Shown in pieces: positions 59,704 to 64,000 of a DNA stretch of 64,000 nucleotides. The notes beneath the pieces are model-generated. The model was not told where the DNA came from and made no database searches. It was given only the letters and a program-made list of their open reading frames with translations. The stretch is from Waddliaceae bacterium (GTDB lineage Bacteria; Chlamydiota; Chlamydiia; Chlamydiales; GCA-2709385): positions 190,124 to 254,123 of the forward strand of contig PAQS01000019.1 in assembly GCA_002709385.1 (NCBI GenBank), read 5' to 3'. Position numbers and translations under genes: made by a program. Numbering within the stretch: position 1 is the stretch's first letter; each line of letters starts with the position of its first letter.

Positions 59704-60603
59704 TTAGGGAGCGAGAACAGGAATAAGTATTTCAGGTGTATTTAGGGAGATTTGTTTAAATACTTTGTCTCTGATGATGTATTCGGTTTTGGATTGAACT
59801 GTATTATCAGTATAGAAGTATTGAGTATGTCTGCCTTTATCACCTATAAACTCTGTTTCAGCTAATGTTCTTCCATATTGATCAAATGAAATTGATTTTC
59901 CGTTTTCTTGAAGGATGAATTTATCACCTTTTTGTTGCGCCATATAATAGAGTTCTTTTTCTTTTCTTCCTTCTTCATCAAACCAGAGTTCTTGGACGTT
60001 ATATGTTTCTTCATGTTCTGGTATAGGTCCTCTTTGAGCTTTAGCTAGGGGACGTTTGAGTTGTTCCCATTCTTCTTTATTATTGGGAAGTGTCAATTGT
60101 CGAGATTTGTATCCATTTGCATAGTAGTAATTCCATTCACCGACAGGGAATCCCTTAGAAAACACTCTTTCTTCACGAATCTGTTGAAATTCGTCATAAA
60201 TTTCTTGTTTGCCATCTAGTTGTCCTTCTGACCAGTTAGAGACAGTAAGAAACTTACCTGTTCTTGATAGTGTATAGGATTTTCCGTGTAGGTAATAGAG
60301 TCCGTTTATGTTATCGAGTTTTAGTACTCTAGAGACTTGTTCTGAATCTAAATCAGCTGGTTCATAGTAGTCAATTTGGTATAGGGTACGAACTTGATTT
60401 AAGGTAATTTGTTTTAAAGCCCCGTTTGGGTACTTTTTAATGATTACACCAGGAGTGTTTGTATTTACTGTGATTGTGTTGTCTGGCAGCTCAATCTGCA
60501 GCATTCCATTAATGGGGTGAATCGATGTCTGTATATGCCGGTCGGCAGCAGAGACCCCTACAAATAGACACAACATAAATGTTAAATAGAGAATAGTTTT
60601 CAT
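59704..60603 (-). CDS. Secreted YwqK-like protein in the flagellin locus
   Basis: A 299-residue exported protein. The signal peptide is MKTILYLTFMLCLFVGVSAA with cleavage likely after SAA; unlike the 21-22 kb paralog there is no lipobox. The mature part has YwqK-type repeats (IKKYPNGALKQITL, SNWSEGQLDGKQEIYD, KGFPVGEWNYYYANGYKSRQL, LWFDEEGRKEKELYY). Starts at 60609, 60606 and 60603 are all in frame; GAGGT favours 60606 or 60603. A TAAA-N16-ACCGATAT promoter just upstream suggests co-regulation with flagellin. Function unknown. Confidence 0.7.
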   Translation of the reverse strand: MKTILYLTFMLCLFVGVSAADRHIQTSIHPINGMLQIELPDNTITVNTNTPGVIIKKYPNGALKQITLNQVRTLYQIDYYEPADLDSEQVSRVLKLDNINGLYYLHGKSYTLSRTGKFLTVSNWSEGQLDGKQEIYDEFQQIREERVFSKGFPVGEWNYYYANGYKSRQLTLPNNKEEWEQLKRPLAKAQRGPIPEHEETYNVQELWFDEEGRKEKELYYMAQQKGDKFILQENGKSISFDQYGRTLAETEFIGDKGRHTQYFYTDNTVQSKTEYIIRDKVFKQISLNTPEILIPVLAP

Positions 60604-60631
60604 CATCACCTCATGTAGTTATACAGCACAA

Positions 60632-60659
60632 ATATCGGTAAAACTTCGGTCAAAATTTA
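60632..60659 (-). promoter_or_regulatory. Sigma-28-like promoter of the YwqK-like gene
   Basis: On the minus strand an exact TAAA, 16 bases, then ACCGATAT. The predicted start near 60624 leaves a leader of about 20 nucleotides. It is the best -35 among the sigma-28-like sites here. Confidence 0.65.
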
Positions 60660-60675
60660 GCTAAATATTTAGCTA
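60658..60675. promoter_or_regulatory. 18-bp perfect palindrome between divergent genes
   Basis: TAGCTAAATATTTAGCTA overlaps the -35 of the sigma-28-like promoter by two bases and lies about 42 bases ahead of nagB. It could be an operator; no regulator is known. Confidence 0.4.
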
Positions 60676-60716
60676 GAAACTGTCGAGAGATATAAAAAAT
60701 AAGCAGGTAGCTTTTA

Positions 60717-61595
60717 ATGAGAGATTCTCAAATAAAATATCGTATTTTTTCTGATGAAATGGAGTGTGCCGATGCGTGTGCAAATAGAATTTGTAAAAAA
60801 ATGCAGGAAGCTCAAAAAGATAAACAAGCCTTCTCTTTAGGGTTAGCGACGGGCTCAACACCTATTCCTATATACAAATTTTTAACAAAGTATTCTGTTA
60901 AGAATAAATTAGATTGGTCAAATATACATACATTTAATCTTGATGAGTATGTGGGTATCTCAGCAGAAGATCCACAGAGTTTTTCGTTCTTCATGTTTTC
61001 TCAGTTATTTGATCGTTTGTTGTGGTCGCCTAAGCGTCCTTATGGTTTACCGTTAGAAAATATCCATTTATTGAATGGTTTGGCAAAAAAGTTAGAGGAT
61101 TTAGATATATTGGAAATCAAGTACTTGGGGAAATATTGGAATAAATTAGGAGAGGGGAGAGGTTTAAGTAAGGAGCAAGAAGAGTTGATCTTGGACCTTC
61201 GTTGTCAGAAATATGAACAATTATTACACAAATATGGACCAGTAGATATTCAGCTTTTAGGTATTGGTTCTAATGGGCATATCGCTTTTGTAGAACCTGG
61301 ATCTGCACCATCATCTAAAACAAGTATTGTATCTTTAAGTGATGAAACACGGCAAGCGAACGCTCGATTCTTTCAAGAAAGCTCTTTAGAAGTTCCTGAA
61401 AGGGCTTTGAGTATGGGGATTGCTACGATATTGAAAGCAAAGGAAATCGCATTAGTGGCTACAGGAGAATCTAAAGCTGATGCTGTTGCGCGTGCTTTAA
61501 ATGGTCCAATAACAGATTTGTTGCCTGCGTCACATTTGCAAAAGCATCAAAATATCGTATTTTACTTGGATAAAGCAGCGGCTTCTTTGATTTAA
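60717..61595 (+). CDS. nagB: Glucosamine-6-phosphate deaminase
   Basis: Converts glucosamine-6-phosphate to fructose-6-phosphate and ammonia. The product has 292 residues, slightly above the usual 266 because of a short insertion near 125-150. Active-site motifs are LGLATGSTPIPIYKFL, the catalytic Asp in FNLDEYVG, and IGSNGHIAFVEPGSAPSSKT with His and Glu of the ring-opening step; SDETRQANARFF follows. It is divergent from the YwqK-like gene, with AGG about nine bases upstream of ATG. It may feed amino-sugar carbon into glycolysis in an organism that also has a GlmU-like gene. Confidence 0.92.
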   Translation: MRDSQIKYRIFSDEMECADACANRICKKMQEAQKDKQAFSLGLATGSTPIPIYKFLTKYSVKNKLDWSNIHTFNLDEYVGISAEDPQSFSFFMFSQLFDRLLWSPKRPYGLPLENIHLLNGLAKKLEDLDILEIKYLGKYWNKLGEGRGLSKEQEELILDLRCQKYEQLLHKYGPVDIQLLGIGSNGHIAFVEPGSAPSSKTSIVSLSDETRQANARFFQESSLEVPERALSMGIATILKAKEIALVATGESKADAVARALNGPITDLLPASHLQKHQNIVFYLDKAAASLI

Positions 61596-61622
61596 TTTAA
61601 TGGAAGCGCGAATTAGGTAGTT

Positions 61623-62714
61623 TTAGTAAAAGAGTTTATGGTTTTCACACTGTAGGATTAGATCTTTGCGAATTTGCCCGGTTCCTCTTTCTTTTCCAAA
61701 AGTATAGCGATAGACTTGTTGTCTTGATTCTGACTTTTGATCATTAACTAGAGTTTCTTTGATCAAAGAAAAAATATTTTTGTATTGATCAGGGGTAATT
61801 TCTACTCCACATCGATATAAAAATAGTCCACGATCATTGTTTGTGTCTCTGCGGTTTTGATTAAGTAAGAAAAGAGGGCGATCAAAAGCAAGAAAATCAT
61901 ACCCAATAGACGACATATCCCCTATATAAGCAACGCTTTTGCTTAAGATTGGATAAACCAATGGATAATCTTCTAAGATGACAACTTGCGGGTGAGCTTT
62001 GTATTGCTCAATCATATCGTTCAGATGCTCTTTGTGAGAGTTTCGTGTTCGAGGGTGCAGTTTGATGATAATATTGAACTCTTTAGGTAGCTGCTTTAAC
62101 AAAATTTCTGAGGCATCTACAAAAGAGGATGAGTTTTCTGGATCTTGCCAAGTAGGTGCATAAAGAAGTGTGGGGCGCTCTTGGTCAAATTGTGCAAAGA
62201 CTTCTTTTTGTACAATTTCATCGAAGTGTTTTTGATGTTTTTGGTAGTAAGGAAGACGTGTGTTTCCTACCATGACATAATGTTTAAGGTTTTGTAGTAC
62301 ACCACGTTCTCTTAAAAGATCGAGCTCGTTTTGTCCATAAATCAGTGTAATGTCTTCATTTACAGATCTTTCAAACCAAAAACCTTTATCGGAGAAGCCA
62401 TGAGGACAGTGCACGATATGGGCATCTTTATCTAGATTTTGAATCATATCTTTTAGTGCTTTTGCATGGCTTTGTAAGTCAAAAGTATCAGAGTGAAAAA
62501 TTACATCATATTTTTCAAATAGGTAAGAAAGAGAGAAGTTTTCGCTTTCGATAACCTGGGTTTTTAGATCAGGATAGTATTTAGCGACTTGCTGAGCTGT
62601 TTTTTTTGATGGCAAGGTTAAAGGGATATCCATAATTGTACAAATCGGAGCTAAATGCTCCGACAAGTACATCCAGCCATCTGGATTGATCGCAACGCCG
62701 TGGAATTCGTTCAT
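61623..62714 (-). CDS. CDP-glycerol glycerophosphotransferase-like (TagB/TagF family) protein
   Basis: A 363-residue enzyme with a GT-B fold. C-terminal family motifs are HCPHGFSDKG (near 118-127), TLLYAPTWQDP, the IIIKLHPRTR His motif and YIGDMSSIGYDFLAFDRPLFLLN. In Gram-positive bacteria this family polymerises teichoic acids; in Gram-negative bacteria related proteins add glycerol- or ribitol-phosphate to surface glycans. No membrane segment was seen. It follows mcsB by nine bases on the same strand and may be co-transcribed, though a functional link is not obvious. Confidence 0.82.
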   Translation of the reverse strand: MNEFHGVAINPDGWMYLSEHLAPICTIMDIPLTLPSKKTAQQVAKYYPDLKTQVIESENFSLSYLFEKYDVIFHSDTFDLQSHAKALKDMIQNLDKDAHIVHCPHGFSDKGFWFERSVNEDITLIYGQNELDLLRERGVLQNLKHYVMVGNTRLPYYQKHQKHFDEIVQKEVFAQFDQERPTLLYAPTWQDPENSSSFVDASEILLKQLPKEFNIIIKLHPRTRNSHKEHLNDMIEQYKAHPQVVILEDYPLVYPILSKSVAYIGDMSSIGYDFLAFDRPLFLLNQNRRDTNNDRGLFLYRCGVEITPDQYKNIFSLIKETLVNDQKSESRQQVYRYTFGKERGTGQIRKDLILQCENHKLFY

Positions 62715-62723
62715 TAATAAGCT

Positions 62724-63791
62724 CTAGTTAGCGATAAACTTTGCTTTTTCTAATTTTTCTTTGATGAAAGTAGCTCTTTGATCTGGAAGTAGCTCTTGTT
62801 TCCCTTTTCCTTCAAGTCGTTCCATAAGGTGGGCGCGACGACATGCAAAAAGAAGATCTGTTAGCATACCAGCATCAATATCACTAATGGCTTCAATATG
62901 AACCCCTAATAGAAGCCAACTTAAAGCATTCATAGCCTCTACTGTTTGTAGTTGAAAAGAGTGCTTTACAAGCCCAAAAGAGCGGCTAATAAGGTCTTTA
63001 ACGTGAACATCACCTTCTTGTTTATCTTGGCTACGAAGGCCCTTTTCAGCAACAGCGATGCGGGTGGCTGCTGTGCGTAGTGTACTAAGAATACTTTCTT
63101 CGTTTAGTCCTAAGGTATAACGGTTTTGGACTGTAATAATATGACCAACAAGGTCATCGTTATTATCTTGTATTCCCTCTAGAACAATGTCATCACTCCC
63201 AAATTTTTCTCGTAGCTCTTGTAAAGAGTATTTGTTGCAGAGTGCTGGTATGTGAAGAAAAAGATGGGTGATTAGTCCTGTACCACAACGACTTGAGTCT
63301 GCAGTAAGAAATCCAAATTTAGAGGAGTATGAAAAACTTAGGTTTTTAGCTAATTCTGTTTCAATAGATACAAGTTTATTCCATGCTTGCTCAAGTTCTC
63401 CATTTGTATCGGTATAGTGAAGTTGGAGATGTTCGCGTAAATTTAGAACGGCGAGAAAGGAACCACTTTTATCGATAATGAAGCCTTCACCAGTATGAGC
63501 GCGACTAAAACTCTGTGAGGCTAGAAAATATTCATATAAATATTCTTTTTCTAGAGGCTCTACTTTCTCAGCAGGGAAGTACTGAGGAGCATTCAATGAA
63601 GGAGCTTTAAGAATTGCTTCTTGTTCTAAATCAAGAATCAATTTCCGTGGATCTACAGGTAGTTTACCTGGAAACTTGTACTTATCGAGGTTACGATAGA
63701 GCTTAAGGGTAGAAGCGAGCCATATAGGGTCTTTAATACTATTCCATCGAGGAGGAGGAAGAATTGACTGTACTCTAGCTTTTTGTGTCAT
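62724..63791 (-). CDS. mcsB: Protein-arginine kinase McsB
   Basis: Phosphagen-kinase-fold enzyme that phosphorylates protein arginines, usually marking them for ClpCP. The 355-residue product has FLTADSSRCGTGLITHLFLHIPAL, the family NTxP/CGTG region, FLAVLNLREHLQLH, VLEGIQDNNDDLVGHIITVQNRYTLGLNEESIL and HLMERLEGKGK near the end. Chlamydia has the same gene (CT675) next to a UVR-domain gene (CT676). It overlaps mcsA by 17 bases and is co-transcribed with it. Confidence 0.94.
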   Translation of the reverse strand: MTQKARVQSILPPPRWNSIKDPIWLASTLKLYRNLDKYKFPGKLPVDPRKLILDLEQEAILKAPSLNAPQYFPAEKVEPLEKEYLYEYFLASQSFSRAHTGEGFIIDKSGSFLAVLNLREHLQLHYTDTNGELEQAWNKLVSIETELAKNLSFSYSSKFGFLTADSSRCGTGLITHLFLHIPALCNKYSLQELREKFGSDDIVLEGIQDNNDDLVGHIITVQNRYTLGLNEESILSTLRTAATRIAVAEKGLRSQDKQEGDVHVKDLISRSFGLVKHSFQLQTVEAMNALSWLLLGVHIEAISDIDAGMLTDLLFACRRAHLMERLEGKGKQELLPDQRATFIKEKLEKAKFIAN

Positions 63792-64000
63792 ACTCTTCTC
63801 CTTTTAACTCTTTAATTTGGTCACGTAGCCAAGCAGCTTGCTCATAATCTTCTCGGCTTAAGGTTTCCTTTAAAGCTTCGTTTAGAGCAACTAAGCGTAA
63901 AGTAGGACTCATCTCAGCGCTTTGTCCAGGAGCTCGTCCAACATGAACAGGGGTTGATTTACCCACTTTATTCTGAATTTTTGGTGATACTTTATTTGAA
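63775..64000 (-). CDS. mcsA: UVR-domain protein McsA-like, C-terminal part
   Basis: The frame stays open to the window edge, so the 5' part is missing. The visible 75 residues end with a UVR motif, LNEALKETLSREDYEQAAWLRDQIKELKGEE, the coiled hairpin that in McsA activates McsB. A GTG at 63966 is internal. The preceding residues are basic and proline-containing. Zinc fingers expected in the N-terminal half are outside the window. The partner gene mcsB overlaps by 17 bases. Confidence 0.85.
   Translation of the reverse strand, partial: SNKVSPKIQNKVGKSTPVHVGRAPGQSAEMSPTLRLVALNEALKETLSREDYEQAAWLRDQIKELKGEEYDTKS

Noticed and set aside
1-64000. CRISPR arrays, insertion sequences, rRNA genes and prophage
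   Set aside because: No regularly spaced repeats, transposase motifs, rRNA segments or phage structural genes were recognised anywhere in the window.

Overview
The window reads as about 64 kb of chromosome from a member of the phylum Chlamydiae (Chlamydiota), most likely an environmental or marine, flagellated lineage rather than a Chlamydia pathogen. Several gene groups match, from memory, neighbourhoods in Chlamydia trachomatis: thrS-parA-pGP6-D-like with a CT584-like type III secretion protein (CT581-CT584); ung; glmU-like hexapeptide protein-ispA (CT629-CT628); recA-ygfA-CT648-CT647-CT646-like then yggT-dus (CT650-CT644); the very long chlamydial-type GreA, a CT635-like basic protein, nqrA and hemB (CT636-CT633); and mcsB/mcsA (CT675-CT676). 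Unlike Chlamydia, the window also carries flagellar genes, a Tat translocon, a Rieske/cytochrome b complex with a cbb3 oxidase, purB and a two-component system with an adenylate cyclase output.

Layout. 1-5.7 kb: thrS (partial), parA, gp6D-like and purB in an overlapping run, an MFS exporter and CT584. 5.7-9.1 kb: a REC-adenylate cyclase and its hybrid-like histidine kinase. 9.1-9.5 kb: a non-coding region with a repeat shared with the putative origin. 9.5-13.7 kb: TPR/beta-barrel outer-membrane protein, tatA, tatC, aldehyde dehydrogenase. 13.7-15 kb: flgB-flgC-fliE behind a sigma-54-type promoter. 15-16.25 kb: ung, a small conserved gene and tRNA-Pro(GGG). 16.25-16.8 kb: a DnaA-box-rich, AT-rich gap at a sampled GC-skew switch, my candidate for oriC. 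16.8-27.1 kb: glmU-like, ispA, recA and the CT649-CT644-like block, with lineage-specific membrane proteins between. 27.2-38.5 kb: a respiratory operon (GltD-like flavo-iron-sulfur protein, CcoS, Rieske, cytochrome b, a 1355-residue heptahaem cytochrome c, and CcoN/O/Q/P-like subunits). 38.5-41 kb: two families of small tandem paralogs of unknown function. 41-47.2 kb: NYN protein, rdgB, greA, CT635-like, nqrA. 47.3-60.7 kb: three flagellins, a flagellin-linked unknown, hemB, thiL, two unknowns, mutY and a YwqK-like secreted protein. 60.7-64 kb: nagB, a CDP-glycerol glycerophosphotransferase-like protein, mcsB and partial mcsA.

How parts fit. Tat (10.99-12.1 kb) would export the twin-arginine Rieske protein at 29.3 kb. 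The CcoP-like protein has no haem motif, so the heptahaem cytochrome may carry electrons from the cytochrome b/Rieske pair to the oxidase. The flagellar rod genes appear to be under sigma-54. Flagellins 2 and 3 and the YwqK-like gene carry sigma-28-like promoters.

Most unusual points: all three flagellins carry a large beta-propeller-like insert between normal flagellin ends; the flagellin-3 promoter has an 11-base C tract between its -35 and -10, which suggests phase-variable expression; and a roughly 70-bp DnaA-box-like plus GAA-repeat module occurs at the putative origin and again 7 kb away. All calls come from reading the sequence; no searches were run.
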